From NCBI RefSeq assembly GCF_023159225.1, contig NC_063163.1, positions 104,067,885 through 104,131,884 on the forward strand: a DNA stretch of 64,000 nt, given 5' to 3'. The notes under the pieces were generated by a model. It was not told the origin of the DNA. It ran no database searches and was given only the letters and a program-made list of their open reading frames with translations. Origin of the DNA: Perognathus longimembris pacificus. Its lineage: Eukaryota; Chordata; Mammalia; Rodentia; Heteromyidae. Shown piece after piece: positions 13,001 to 24,842 of the stretch. Each line of letters starts with the position of its first letter. Position 1 is the first letter of the stretch. Position numbers and translations under genes: made by a program.

Positions 13001-14179
13001 TGATGAACTCCCTAGTAGATTGAACACAGCTGTGCAAATACAGTAATCTGTGAGCTTGAGGATACATAGAACATTTCCAAACCAAATCCTAGAAGAAAGA
13101 GAACTGGAAAACAATACAAGAGTATCTAATACAGAAAGTGCAACATATGTGTTGTGGTTCATACCAGGAAGGAATGAAGGGAACATAAGAAATATTTAAA
13201 GCAATCATGACTAAAGATTTCTAAAATTTAATGCCAGACCTGCCAGACACCACATGTTCAGGAAACTTGGCAGATGCCCAGCAGAATGAGTGTCCTAAAC
13301 CACAAACCTAGGCCATCCTATTCAAATAGCAGAGAATGAAAGGTAAAGAAAACATTTTGTAAGCAGATGTGGAAAACTGCCTTACCTACAGAAGAGGTGG
13401 AAGGTGCTAAGTGGGAAGTTACTTCAGACTTCAGGAACAATGCCAGCAAGAAGAGAGTATAGGTTTTAGTCTGGGGTGCTACTTTAAAGTGCCATAAACC
13501 TGAGTGTGTAGGATTTTGTGAATGCGATTCTGTTTCTTTTTGTTTTGTTTTGTTCTGTTTTTGTTTTTCAGGACAAGTGTTCAAAAACATTGCTGGGCTC
13601 TGTGATGCCCAGTGTTTTATAAAACTGACAAACCATTTCCCAGAGTACATAGACCAACAATTAAGGCTTTTGGAGTATATTGGATATTTCTGTGCTGTCT
13701 TGCAACTTTCTGTTAGTCTATAACTATTTCAACAATGAAACTTAAAAACCTATTCTTTTGTTAAATGACAGTGAATAGCAAATCACTATGATATTTAGAT
13801 CCCAGAGGTTACACACACAACAAAGTGAATGAATACTTTGTAGAATTCTAGAAATGATATGCTTCTCTACTGTTTAAACTTAGTAAGAAAAATCATATGC
13901 TAACTTAGTGGAAGTCCATAGTCCCCCTGTATAATGGGTAATTTTTCTGTGTGCTTCTGGCATTTCAATGAAGCATTATAATGTGTGAGGTTTTGCTCAC
14001 CAGCAGCAGGTAGAGTTTGTCTGTTCCTCCTGCCCAAATGTGGGTGAATGGAAGGAGTACACTGTTGAGTGCATATGAGTGGAAGGCTGTTTCTTCACCC
14101 TACGTGCTTTTCTTGCCTTTGTGTGACACTGACAGGCGAATGTTTGTTCACTGCTTTCTGTGTATAATCCATGTGAGCA

Positions 14180-15360
14180 AATTACATAAAATTTACCAAT
14201 TTAATCATTAAAAATGTAAAACCAAGTGGCATTAAATACAACCAGATTGTACAACCTTCATCATCCATTTCTGGAACTTTTCATCAGCCTCAGCAGAAAC
14301 TGTATCCACTGAACAGTAATGCTCCTTTAGCTCCTTTCTCCATTTCCTGGGAAACTCTATCTTCTTTTTGCTTCTTGATTTGCCTCTTGTAATTACTACA
14401 TGTAAGTGAAATCGGATGTATTAATCTTTCTATGTCTTCCATTTAGTTTAATGTCTTTAAGGTTCATCCGTTATGGCTTGTGTCAAATTGATTTTCCTTT
14501 TTGAAGCTGAGTCACACCATAGAGTGTGTATATTACACATTAGCCATTCCTACATAGACGTTTGGGTTTTTCCCACCTTTGACCATTGTAACAATGCTTC
14601 TGTGAACATTGATGTTCTTGCTTATAATTCTGCTCATAGGAGTATAATTTCTGGATCATATAGTAAATTCTGTATTCTAATGTTTTTGAAGAATTGTCAA
14701 ACTTTTCTGTAATAGCTGCACCATTTTACAGTCTTAGCTACAGTACATTCATTCTATTTTCTCCATATCCTTACCAACATGTCTTTTTCTTTTTAATGTC
14801 TCAATGCTCAAATGGTAGAGTGCTCATCTACCTAGCAAGGTCCTGTGTTCAGTCCCCAGTAATACATAACCACACAGTAGCCCTCCCACTGAGGTCTGTG
14901 GTATTGTCTTTCATTATGGTTATGATGTGCGAATTTTCATGTTCCCGTTGACCACTTGTACATCTTATTTGGAGGATTGTCCTTTGCCCATTTTTGAATC
15001 TGACCAGTTTTTTGTTGGTGAGTTGGAAGATTATTTTATCTAGATGTTAATCTCATATGCATTGCAAAGCAAATTCTACTTTTACTTCCTTGATCATGTC
15101 TTTTGATACATAATTCTCAGATTTATTTTTTTTCTTTAGTTGTCTAAACTTTCAGTATCATCAGAAAAATCATAGCCTAATAAAGTATGAAAATTTTCCA
15201 CGAGTTTAGTAGTTTTAGCTCTTACATTTAGGTCCTTGCTCTATTTTGAGTTAGCTTTTGCATAAATGTGGTATAAGATGAGAACCCAACCTCCATCATT
15301 TTGCATCATTTGTTTAATGATCACTGTATGATTTTGGCATCCTCTTTGAAAATCACTTAA
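14180..15360 (-). mobile_element. Ancient L1 fragment, antisense, interrupted by a SINE
   Basis: The + strand reads as the reverse of the L1 ORF2 3' region: 'ggatcatatagtaaattctgtattc', 'ctgcaccattttacagtc', 'ctccatatccttaccaaca', 'tcctttgcccatttttgaatctg', 'aggtccttgctctattttgagttag'. Many indels and stops; pseudogenic. A tRNA-type SINE sits at about 14800-14868. Confidence 0.65.
14800..14868 (+). mobile_element. ID-like SINE monomer inside the old L1
   Basis: 'tcaatgctcaaatggtagagtgctcatctacctagc' with box B 'gttcagtccccag'. Confidence 0.55.
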
Positions 15361-15932
15361 AAATTAGGTGAGGGTTTATTTTTGTGCATTATAGCAATAG
15401 GCAGATGAACATACAGCCTAAGTGGACTCGGGGCTAGTTGATAACTATGCCCAGAGAGGGAGGATGCCACACTGAAGGGAAGGCTGCTGGCTGAGAGTTT
15501 CATCTGTTTGATGTGGTCTTTACAGCACCTTTTGGATTTGAAACCTAGAGAAGATGAGGGGCAGGAAGAAAGAATGTCAGTAGGCCTGGAAAGTCTGGAC
15601 CTGAAATGGCGAAAGGATCAATGATGACTGCAGCAAGAAGGAAATGCTTAGAAAGGCTTTGGAGTTCTATTGGCCCTTGTCCTGGGACTAAAGCAGGCAC
15701 TAAGCTCAGAGAACTCTTGCCTTCCTCTTGGTTCCTTCCAGGGGACAGATGAAAAGGGAATGCAGTCAACTTGCTATGTTTCTAAGAGACCCTGTTTTAG
15801 AATATAATATTTGCCCATTCTCAGTGGTTAGTAATTGTCACCTAGATAGAAGGGAAAACTTGACTTCAATTCATGGGTTTTCTGTTGTTACTGATACATA
15901 GGCTCTGATTTTACGTTTCCTTTTCCTTATAG

Positions 15933-15998
15933 GCTGCTTGATAGGGGCTGTGAACCTCAAGTCCAGCAACCAAAACCCAGTGGTACACGAATTTCAAA
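15933..15998 (+). CDS. JAM3: JAM3 exon 2
   Basis: 66 bases between an AG at 15931-15932 and GTGAGT at 15999. Frame: two bases, 21 codons, one base. Encodes the end of the signal-peptide region and mature N-terminus (CLIGAVNLKSSNQNPVVHEF), residues ~26-48. The length matches the human exon as I recall it. Human reads SSNRTPVVQEFES here, so three positions differ. Confidence 0.95.
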
Positions 15999-16411
15999 GT
16001 GAGTACAAAGAGACATTGTGAAGGGAATGGGCACCCACTAGTGGATGTTGGGCAGCCTTGCAGCCAACTCAAGACATCCTCTCTCGGTAGCATGCCACTG
16101 ATGTGTGGGGTAGCTACCCAGTGGCTGGTGTACATGTGTCCACGAAACAGCCAGCGGTGTACAGCAGGCCAGCAGTGTACAGGTGTGTAGTAGTGAACAT
16201 CTATTTCCTGCCTGGCTTTGTGCTTACACACCAGAGAGCTCTCATATGAAATATACAGAGTATTTAAGGGAGATGTATACTATGTGGTAAAATCCTTACT
16301 AGTGTCTGGTTTGCTTTTTTTTTTTTTTGGCAAAAGTCTTTTTTCATAATCATCTAGAGCCTAGAGGTGCTAGAGGTGGCTAAGTTTGCAATCTGTGTAA
16401 AAGTTTCTTCA

Positions 16412-16600
16412 AAGCTAGGTACCAGTAGCTCATGCCTATAATCCTAAGCTACTCTGGAAGCCAATATTAGAGAATCTCCAGTCGAGTGAGCTTGGGCAGA
16501 CAAATCATAAGACTTAACTCTAATCAGCAAAAAAGCTAGAAGTTGAGCCTTGAGTCAAAGGGTAGATTGCCAACTTTGAGGGAAAAAAAAACACAGCAAG
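16412..16600 (+). mobile_element. B1-Geo type composite SINE, diverged
   Basis: 'ctaggtaccagtagctcatgcctataatcctaagctactc', then 'aagacttaactctaatcagcaaaaaagctagaag' and a degenerate Geo part ending in A-rich sequence. Lies in JAM3 intron 2 (15999-16733). Confidence 0.7.
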
Positions 16601-16733
16601 AATCTCTAAATTGAAGCCTAATGGGACAGCAAAACTCTTCAACTAGAGCTAGTGGGCAGGGCAGGACCTGGATATACTGGAGCCCTAACTAGTTCTCATT
16701 TACCAGAGTTCTTTTATCCTCTTTGATTATTAG

Positions 16734-16847
16734 GTGTGGAACTTTCTTGTATCATTACGGACTCACAGACAAATGACCCTAGAATCGAATGGAAGAAAAT
16801 CCAAGATGGCCAAACCACCTATGTGTTTTTTGACAACAAGATTCAAG
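16734..16847 (+). CDS. JAM3: JAM3 exon 3 (Ig domain 1, first half)
   Basis: 114 bases, acceptor AG at 16732-16733, donor GTACGA at 16848. Encodes [20 protein letters not shown] and onward, residues ~48-86. TGT at 16748 is Cys53 of the first Ig disulfide. AGA-ATC-GAA at 16781-16789 is Arg64-Ile65-Glu66, the R-I-E motif that mediates JAM homo- and heterodimerisation; it is intact. Confidence 0.97.
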
Positions 16848-17311
16848 GTACGATCCCATAGTTTGCTGTGCCCGCTGAGCTCTCTTGTCCACAGCCCACA
16901 CATGTACTTGTGGACAGAAACTTACACTGCTACCCTGAGGCTGTAGCCAAGACCATTTGATTTTCTGAATTTATTATTACAGAAAATTTCAACCATAGGC
17001 AGAAGTAGTGAGGATTCTACATCAAGCTGCCCTTTCACAAATATCAATTCATTACTTTTGACTTGAGTCTATGTACAGCCCTCCTTTCTGAGAAGTTGCA
17101 ATTAATATTCTCCATAACCATCTTATTGTGAAGGATTATAATGTTAGTCCAAGGCCACAGGTGTCTCCTGAGCCACCACCATTCCTGAGCTGTCATGGTT
17201 CCAGTTCTTAGGGAACTTACTTCTTTTATATAGAGATACTGAGGCATTGATTATAGCCTCAGAAACAACTATCTTCAAGTGTCAAAGATAATTCTGAACA
17301 GGTTTTGTTAG

Positions 17312-17563
<252 letters not shown>

Positions 17564-17953
17564 TAAGAGGTTGGTTCTTACTTTGATTCCTTTCTTTCCA
17601 GAGCCGCATTCCTTGGTATCCCATGTCTCTGAGAGGGGAGCACAGGGGGTGTGGCTGTCAGAGCTGGGTGGGAAGTGAGAGGTAGCACTTCTGCAATGCT
17701 TCTCACCAGCAGGAGGGACCTGACTGCTCTAGCATAATCTCCATTGGGAATGTGTAGGATTGGACGTGAGGTGGGATGGGCAGGTGGATTGAAGAGTGGC
17801 AGGCAGTCTGCTGATAGGCTGTGAGGCCTGCAGTGGTACTGAAGCCCTGTGGCTGGCTCCCTGGTCCTTGGAGCTGATCTGTTTCAATGGACTTTGGTAA
17901 GAGTAAATCCGTGTTGCTGAGATTTTAAACAGACATCTGTATTTTACCTGCAG

Positions 17954-18156
17954 TGAAGCCAGTAACCCCCGTGTGCAGAGTCCCCAGGGCTGTGCCTGTA
18001 GGCAGGATGGCGACACTGCACTGCCAAGAGGGTGAAGGCAATCCCCGGCCTTACTACAGCTGGTATCGCGGTGGCATACCACTGCCCACAGACTCCAGAG
18101 CCAATTCCAGATTTCGGAATTCCTCTTTTATCTTAAACCCTGAGACAGGCACTCTG
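17954..18156 (+). CDS. JAM3: JAM3 exon 5 (Ig domain 2)
   Basis: 203 bases, acceptor CAG at 17951-17953, donor GTAAGG at 18157; ends on a codon boundary. Encodes [20 protein letters not shown] and onward, residues ~137-204. Contains Cys144 and Cys160, the WYR core and the N192-S-S sequon. 'RGGIPLP' stands where human has 'RNDVPLP'. Confidence 0.97.
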
Positions 18157-19065
18157 GTAAGGTCTCTTCTAGGATGTGAGGGTGGATTACCTTTGTTGGG
18201 ACAAGGGATACTTCTGTGGTAACAGTGGCTAAGGAGAGACAGTGAAACCTTTGTTAGACAGGAGCTAAAATCTGGAATGCCAAATATTCCACAGGAAAAA
18301 TGACCCTCCTTGCTTATAAACATGCTAAGGGAGTAACGTGAGGGAGGGAAACCTAGAGTTAAGACTAAGGAGGGTTATTAAACCAGTGTTATAGGTGGAC
18401 ATTATTAGAGCCCTTATTTGGATAATCAAATCATTACTAGACAATGAGGGAAATGTGGTAACTGGCTAGATATTTGATATTAAGTGATTGTTAATTGCTT
18501 TGGGCATGGTAATGTGTTTTGATTATGGTGTTTAAAAACCCTTATCTTCTAGAGATACATACTGAATTATTTATGGAATTTGTTCAACATAGCCCAGTGG
18601 TGGGGGGGTGAGGGGCTGCTGTATGGGAAGAGGAAACAGATTGGCCACACAGCAGTGGACAGGCTGGCCTCACCAAGGCCACTGCAGGCTTCCCTGCATA
18701 GAGTTCTCAGCAGGGAGATTTTTGGTCCATTGAATAGCCAAGCACATGTGTACTTAGGTTATAATAGGACCCTTAGTATTTGTGTTAACAGTAGGCTTGG
18801 GCAGTTGTTCCATCCTTCCTACACCTTTGAGGGTAGTGAGACCACCTGTCCACACGAGAAAGGGTTCAGTGCCAGGAAGCTTGGAAACAGGACTTTCAGG
18901 AAAGCCTGGAGAGGGGCATGGGAGGGCAGAGACAGGATGGTGCTTGCTAAGCCACACGGAGGCCAAGAGCAAGTGAGCCTGACCCTGTGCAGGACCTCAG
19001 TTGGCAGAGCCTGTGAGGTCTTCCCTGTGGATTGACTCCTTCCTTTCTTTCACTTCCTCAAACAG
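18157..19065 (+). other. JAM3: JAM3 intron 5
   Basis: 909 bases without a recognisable repeat or exon. Open frames here lack splice support and similarity to JAM3. Ends in a pyrimidine-rich acceptor. Confidence 0.8.
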
Positions 19066-19165
19066 TTGTTTAGGGCTGTTCACAAGGAGGACTCTGGGCA
19101 GTACTACTGCCTTGCTTCCAATGATGCAGGCTCAGCCAGGTGTGATGAGCAGGAGATGGAAGTCT
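19066..19165 (+). CDS. JAM3: JAM3 exon 6 (end of Ig domain 2)
   Basis: 100 bases, acceptor AG at 19064-19065, donor GTGAGT at 19166. Encodes [20 protein letters not shown] and onward, residues ~205-238, with the Ig signature D-S-G-Q-Y-Y-C (Cys219) and Cys230. Human reads VFTAVHKDD at the start, so a Thr to Arg change sits on strand F of the domain. Confidence 0.97.
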
Positions 19166-20689
19166 GTGAGTTTTTTGTTTTATTTGTTTGTTTAAAGATT
19201 TCATTGGAAGACTGGGAAATGAATAGAACATTTAAAGATAAATGCTCCACCACCAGTTTAGGTTACTGCTCTGCCCACTGTCAGCTTTCTTCTGCTGCTG
19301 ACAGGACCCAGCAAAATCCACTGGAGAACGTGAAAGGAAGGAGAAAGCACCGAGCACATAAGTGGATCTCCAAAACAGACTTCACACAGTCCTCTGGTGT
19401 TAGAAACATGGCATGGTTAGCCATATAGCCTTCAGAGAGTGATAAACTCCTTTTCTTTGGTAATTGATAGAACCATTGAAACACAAGGCTAGAAGCTTGT
19501 CCAGTTATAGTAACTATTTTGCAGAAAACAAATGGTACTTTTCCCCAGTACTATTTTATCCTAATCTATGCTGTCACTGGTTCTAGAGGTGTTGAGAAAG
19601 GAAGAGGCAGTGGAGAGGGGGCCTGACCCATTGGAGTTTCTTGGACTCTTCCCTCCCTGTTGCACATACCTGGAGCAGTGTTTTCCAAAACTGCTTGATG
19701 ATTAGAACCATTGAGACTATTATGTAGCGATCTTAGGGCCCACTGCACACCTGTAAGAAATGTCTGTATAAAACAAGCATTGTAGACGATTCTTCTCATC
19801 TGTGAAATCTGAGAAACTACTCAATGGTTATTTTCTCCTGAAGGAAAGTTCCTGAGTTGGTCAGTTTCCTGTATATTTTCCCATGTATTTTTTTGTGCAT
19901 AAAGGAAATCTCATGTCACCATAGCAAGTGATTGACCAAATGCCTTTGTTCAGTATAATAACAAATGAGAAATTGGGATGCAGGTTAGGGGTTTTGTAGA
20001 CATGTGGACAATAGAAAAGGTCAAGCTATCACTATTTTTGCTTTTAAAATAATTACTAGTATAATTTTTTATTAAGGTGTTGTATAAGGGGTCACAATTC
20101 CATAAGTCTAGTAATGAGTACAGTTCTTGGACAATGTCGCCCCTTCCTTCACTTTCCACTCACCCCCCCCCCACCCTGTCTACAAGTTGCACAGTTTATT
20201 TTTTACATAGTATATACTGAATACCGTGACTGCATTTGTTCACCCTCCCTCCCTCCATTTCTTTCCCCCTCCTTGTACCCCCTCCAAAAAAGAAGACATC
20301 ACTATTTTCACATTTAAGGCTTCTCCCAAGTAATCCACAGCAATTGGATTTTTTTTCTTCCTTAGAGCTTCTAATTTTTCATATACTGTAACCATTTTCT
20401 CCATTACCAATATTCTCAGACATTTAGCCAAGAGCATATTTAAGCCTTTTATATAATTGCAAACCTTCTTAATATAATTTAACTGCAGTAATATCAGGGG
20501 TTATGGTGTCCTGTAGGGTCTAGGCTAGAAAGATTGAATTTGCTCTTTGGACTGTCTGGAGAGGCATGAGGAGGCAGAGGGATAAATGAATAGGGGAAAG
20601 GAAGTGGATGGTGAGAAGGGAAGAATGGCTGGTTATTCTTCTTTAAGGATGGTGCACACATCATTTCTTCCCACAAACTTTTTCTGCAG
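19166..20689 (+). other. JAM3: JAM3 intron 6
   Basis: 1.5 kb. Apart from the antisense L1 tail at 20040-20290 nothing coding is seen. Confidence 0.8.
20040..20290 (-). mobile_element. L1 3' UTR fragment, antisense
   Basis: Parallel copy of 5466-5685: 'attaaggtgttgtataaggggtcacaattccataagtc', 'tggacaatgtcgccccttccttcactttcc', 'agtatatactgaataccgtgactgcatttgttcaccctcc'. Contains a 10-base C run. Confidence 0.6.
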
Positions 20690-20819
20690 ATAACCTGAAC
20701 ATCGCTGGAATTATTGGGGGCATTGTGGTTGTCCTGTTGGTTCTGGCTCTGATAACGTTGGGCATCTGTTGTGCATATAGACGTGGCTATTTCATCAACA
20801 ATAAACATGATGAAGAAAG
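20690..20819 (+). CDS. JAM3: JAM3 exon 7 (transmembrane segment)
   Basis: 130 bases, acceptor TGCAG at 20685-20689, donor GTGAGC at 20820. Encodes the juxtamembrane YNLNIAG and a hydrophobic helix rich in G, I, V and L followed by [14 protein letters not shown]. Residues ~238-281. The two Cys next to the cytosolic face and the basic stop-transfer Arg pair are preserved. Confidence 0.97.
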
Positions 20820-20901
20820 GTGAGCCTGCCTGAGCTGAAGGTCAAGTTCAGGCTGTTAGTATGATACCCACAGCACTGAACTTGTCCCTTTCTGTTCACA
20901 G

Positions 20902-20956
20902 TTACAAGAGCCCAGGGAAGCTGGACGGAGTTAACTACATCAGGACAGATGAGGAG
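20902..20956 (+). CDS. JAM3: JAM3 exon 8 (cytoplasmic tail)
   Basis: 55 bases, acceptor CACAG at 20897-20901, donor GTAAGA at 20957. Encodes SYKSPGKLDGVNYIRTDEE; the leading Ser is split over the exon 7/8 junction and, on the 310-residue numbering, is Ser281, the site reported as phosphorylated in human JAM-C. Confidence 0.96.
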
Positions 20957-21216
20957 GTAAGAGAACAGAATAGGAAGCAAGAAGGAAACTGGCAGTGTGG
21001 GTGCGTCCAGTGAGAAGCATTCCTGCCTGGAAACCCAGCAGCCCTGGGGGAATACTCCTTGTTCTACATACCGATGAAACCCACGCTTCCCACAATCTAA
21101 TGGATAGCACTGCTTGCTCTGCTTTAATCTGGCCCCTCACTTCTTGGGAATGTTTTCCCTTTCCCATCACCTCACTAGGTCCATGGATTGGTTCTAACTT
21201 TGCACTGCCTTTGCAG

Positions 21217-21252
21217 GGTGACTTCAGACACAAGTCGTCATTTGTGATCTGA
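21217..21252 (+). CDS. JAM3: JAM3 exon 9 (C-terminus and stop)
   Basis: Acceptor GCAG at 21213-21216; 36 coding bases GDFRHKSSFVI then TGA. The terminal S-F-V-I is the class II PDZ ligand that recruits PAR3/ZO-1 type scaffolds and is identical to human as I recall it. Confidence 0.97.
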   Translation, partial: GDFRHKSSFVI

Positions 21253-23585
21253 GATCTGGCGGTGTGACAGAGCACATGCAAATACCTCTACCCCTGAAGG
21301 CAGCGTGAGCCACGTGCACTGGGACAGAGCTAGACACTCATGCAGAAGCTTTTTATTTTGGCCAAAGTTGACTGCTACTTCTTTCTTAATTCTTTAACAA
21401 GCCACATGGGAAAAAGAATCTTCCTCAAAACGGGCACAGTAACCACCAGGACAGGACCCAGAAAGACATCACCATCGAGTTCCCAGTGTGTTGCCAGCCC
21501 AGTTCTCACAAGTTACCTAGGATCACCGACATCAGCTTTCCTTGGCTGATGGGCATCTACTTGCCGTTCAGCAGTGTGGGCAGCGATACGAGCACCGCAG
21601 GAAGCCCAGGGCCTCCATTGCGCAGCCTGCCTGGGAAGGCTGAGCACGCAGTGCTCTGAGCCCTGACCCTACTATGCTGCCTTTTCTTAAGGCTTTGGTG
21701 GTCAGAGTTGTGTCCATCTTGAAAAATATTTTTGGATCAGCATTTCAAAAAACCATTATTGGGAAGATAAATTGCTTTCTGGATGAGGGCTCTTCTTACC
21801 CCCAAGAAAACCTGCTTATCCAAGAGACTATCAGGATTTAAGAAAACCTTGTCTTAGGCCAAGTCTGAAATGGTACTGAAGTATGCTTTTCTATGGGTCT
21901 TGCTTATTTTATAAAACTTTACATTCTAAATTTTTGCTAAAGATGTATTTTAATTAAAAAGAAAATTTCTATTTAAACTGTAAATATATTGTCATACAGT
22001 GTTGCAAAAGCTATATTTTTAAAGAATTCAACTTACTATGTCAAATTGGAAAATACCAATAATTAAGTTTTATAACCAAGGAATTCTCCTCTTGGAGGTT
22101 TACTAGAACATTCCTTTGTCCATTAAAGTTTTAACATCTTTCATAAGAAAATGTATGCTGTCTGTATAGCAGACCAGTGTTGCTTAAGAAGCCTTTAAAA
22201 AATTCCAGTCTAGCAACGTTGGTATCCACATCTCTCCAAAAGAAACCCTGGGACTCTCAGGTTGGCTTTGAACAGCCTCTTCTTGAGATCAGTAAAACTG
22301 CCTATTACCCAAAGACTGCCAGAGGCCTTAGACCTGTGCACGTGACCGCACTGGTGGCTAGTCCACACCACCATTCGGGTCAGTTTGGGCCACTAACTTG
22401 TAAGTGCCAGCCAGAATGCCCTCCTCCACTTCACAGTCCTGACCACGCTTCTCCACTAACCCCAGCAGCATTGTCCATGGGCTCGGCAGTGCTTGGAGGG
22501 GCAAAGGTGGTGACCTCCGTGGGGTCACCCAGCCTTTAGCTTCTGCTGACACCTTCTTTTGGTTATGGATGGCCATGAAACAAAGCAGTCACTGCCATTT
22601 GTGTTTTAGGTTCATTTCCATTAGTTGTATAGTCAGAAAGATTGTAGGGCCAAGGCAAACTACAATATTTTTCAAAGAAAACCAAATCTCCTGGCCATGA
22701 AGAAAGCACTCAACCCTGTGGGCTATGTCTCCTTCTTCTTAAGCCATTGTGTGGGGACAGGCAGTCCAGCCTTTTGAAGACTACCAGGAAGTGCAGTCAG
22801 GCTAGCAAGCTGAGGCCAGGAAAGTAGAACACCTGAACCAAAAGCAGTTTTCTAATTTTGATTCGGAGTTTTTTTATCTCCCCGAGACACTGCTCACTTT
22901 GTGGGGGACATTAGAAACATCATTCAGAAGCCTTTGTTCTTCCAGAGCAGATGTGCTTTGCCTCAAAACACCCCAGGTGTGAAGTGATTTGAAGCCCGGA
23001 GCTTCTGAAAGGAGGAGCACCCAATTCCTCATGCGCCCAAGGATGGGTTCATGTAGAATGTAGTCACCTTGTGATTTAGCTTTCAGTGTCTTAATTTTTA
23101 TACTTCCGCCATTGTTCTTCATGGAATACTTGAGACGTGTTGACTTTTATGAGTTCTGTGAAATGCTTGTGATGAGATGCTGGCAGGAGCACTTCCACAT
23201 CCCTGGTGCCTGTTTTCTTTGAGTGCTTCGTAAAGACCGCCCCTCATTTGCCCTCCTCTGGGGCAGCACCCCATCTGATGGTTGGGGTTTGCTAGCCTTC
23301 TTGGTTGTCACAGCAACACGGTGGCTGTGCTGTCTCCCTTCTACCTGAAGGCCTTCAGCCGCGGCCTGTGGGACTGGGGTCTGATGCAGTGTGCCAGCCT
23401 GGGAAACAGTGACAGAAGCCATAGAGAAGGCGCACTCGTGTCTTTGCGCCTCTGTAGGAAGAGGCTGTGCAGGCTGCTCTTTTGGCCTGTGGTATGGTTG
23501 TTGTATATAGTTGTTTTAGACTTGTACTAATGCACCTGATATGTGTTAAAGCCTCATTTATAAAAAGCTTTTCGAAAAAATGCAC
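21253..23585 (+). other. JAM3: JAM3 3' UTR
   Basis: About 2.3 kb of non-repetitive sequence after the stop, with an AT-rich stretch at 21880-22145. Possible poly(A) signals are ATTAAA at 22122-22127 (proximal) and TATAAA at 23559-23564 (distal). The absence of SINEs across the stretch fits an exonic UTR. The exact end is an inference. Confidence 0.65.
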
Positions 23586-23844
23586 TTCCAGATTTCTTTC
23601 TTGTTGGTGCTCATGTTGGTTTTGCTGTCTTCTTAGTATTTTGCTAAGCAATTACACTGAAGAGGTATTCCCTCACTGTCTACAGGGAAATGAGACCCTG
23701 ACTAGAACCTTGTTCACTCAAGAGAAACTTTATAACTTACTCCATCAAAGAGGAGGACAGTTGTGTCAGAATTTATTTATGGGAGAGGTATGGGTGGAGC
23801 ACAGTGACTTTCCACCTTCCAAATCCAACATGCATAGAGGCTGG

Positions 23845-23912
23845 AGTACAGTTCACTGGTGGAGCATGCCTAGTTTTCACAAGGCCCTGTGTACTATCCC
23901 CAGCATTTTGTG
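23845..23912 (+). mobile_element. ID-like SINE monomer, diverged
   Basis: 'cactggtggagcatgcctagttttcacaaggccctgtg...atccccagcatttt'. Confidence 0.5.
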
Positions 23913-24004
23913 GGGGTAGAGGGTGGGGGGTACTGCAAGTTTAAAGGAAAAAACTTTAGCAGTAACTCTACTTTTGTTTCTGTAATATTGGGCTCAACAA
24001 AATA

Positions 24005-24200
24005 GGGCTGAGGATCTAGCTCAGTGTAGAGTACTTGCCTAGCATGCACAAGGCTTTGGGTTCAATCCCCAGGACTGCAAAACAAAAGAACCAACTAGGC
24101 ATAATGACATATACCTATAGTCCAGCTACTGGAGAGGCCAAGGCAACAGTTCAAGACCAGCTTGAACAACAGAAGTGAGACTATCTCCTATGTAATATTA
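24005..24200 (+). mobile_element. ID-like then B1-like SINE
   Basis: 24005-24085: 'gggctgaggatctagctcagtgtagagtacttgcctagcatgcac...ggttcaatccccag', a clear ID-type unit with both pol III boxes. 24096-24200: 'ctaggcataatgacatatacctatagtccagctac', B1-like. Confidence 0.65.
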
Positions 24201-24254
24201 AGATAACTACCAGTGAAAGCCCTTTTCTGACACCAGAGAAATTGTGCTGAATGC

Positions 24255-24736
24255 TACAGGCTATATTTATGCATAACTTTTATTAGAAAGCTGTACACTT
24301 CTTGTAACTCAGCAATTATAAATAATAGAAAAAATAATACATTCAAATTTGTGTCAATGGATCTGGGAAAATATGTACTATAAGGAATTCAAATAAGCGG
24401 ATAGGAGCTTCATTTATATAAAAGAAGTTGTATTCCTGAAAGACCAATTTATCACAGTGGATTTGACATCCAAAGTTATAATACTAAATAGATTAACTTC
24501 AGGGTAAAAAATCTGAAATCTGCAGTTTGTCAATTTTACAAAGTTTGGCCATGTGTCTTAAAGATAAACACAGCTTTGCTGGGCAAGCATGCTGACCACA
24601 CAGTTGCTCTGTACAGGAGGGCAGCACGATGGGGGGTGAGGTGGAGAGCCCAACCCCTCTGCCTTTCCACACACAGGACACAGAAGGCTCCCTCGAGGCC
24701 TCTTGCCTTCCCAGACACAGGCCTCGGTGCCTTTGT
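24255..24736 (-). other. NCAPD3: NCAPD3 3' UTR
   Basis: About 480 bases after the stop. An antisense AATAAA (TTTATT on +) lies at 24279-24284, so cleavage near 24255-24265 is expected; the exact site is inferred. Confidence 0.65.
24279..24284 (-). terminator. NCAPD3: NCAPD3 poly(A) signal AATAAA
   Basis: Canonical hexamer on the minus strand about 450 bases past the stop codon; the best placed of the candidates in this stretch. Confidence 0.6.
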
Positions 24737-24842
24737 TCAGTTAGCTGCTTTCAGGGGGGCCTTTCTGGACCTCCTGCTGGAGCTTGGGTGGCCTTCGGTC
24801 TGGCCTAGAGACTTCACGTTCCACTGCGGAGGTGGTGGAGTC
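24737..24842 (-). CDS. NCAPD3: NCAPD3 exon w23 (last coding exon)
   Basis: Acceptor CCCAG ending at 24843, preceded by a T/G-rich stretch with a 9-base G run on the minus strand. Encodes TPPPPQWNV...SSRRSRKAPLKAAN then TGA at 24739-24737. The end matches human ...PLKTAN, but the SP/TP positions of the human tail are absent here. Confidence 0.95.

Larger units (their letters stand above)
1..15932 (+). other. JAM3: JAM3 intron 1 (3' part)
   Basis: About 15.9 kb with no coding exon that I can support. It holds SINEs, L1 remnants, LTR-like pieces and microsatellites, listed separately. The remaining stretches (about 300-780, 810-1690, 2460-4080, 5750-8160, 9080-9690, 9810-10240, 13000-14170, 15370-15930) look like ordinary AT-rich intron. 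The intron ends in a pyrimidine-rich acceptor at 15931-15932. Confidence 0.85.
23586..24254. other. Convergent intergenic gap between JAM3 and NCAPD3
   Basis: About 0.7 kb between the inferred 3' ends. Holds two ID-like monomers (23845-23912 and 24005-24085) and a B1-like piece (24096-24200), all +. Confidence 0.6.

Noticed and set aside
18580..19035. 151-codon open frame in JAM3 intron 5
   Set aside because: No similarity I recognise, no splice or promoter support, inside an intron.
23467..23919. 150-codon open frame after JAM3
   Set aside because: Spans the presumed 3' UTR end and a SINE; Cys-rich composition looks like chance reading.
24005..24085. Possible tRNA gene (box A and box B present)
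   Set aside because: It is an ID-type SINE monomer: no acceptor-stem pairing that I can see, A-rich tail, and many parallel copies in the window.
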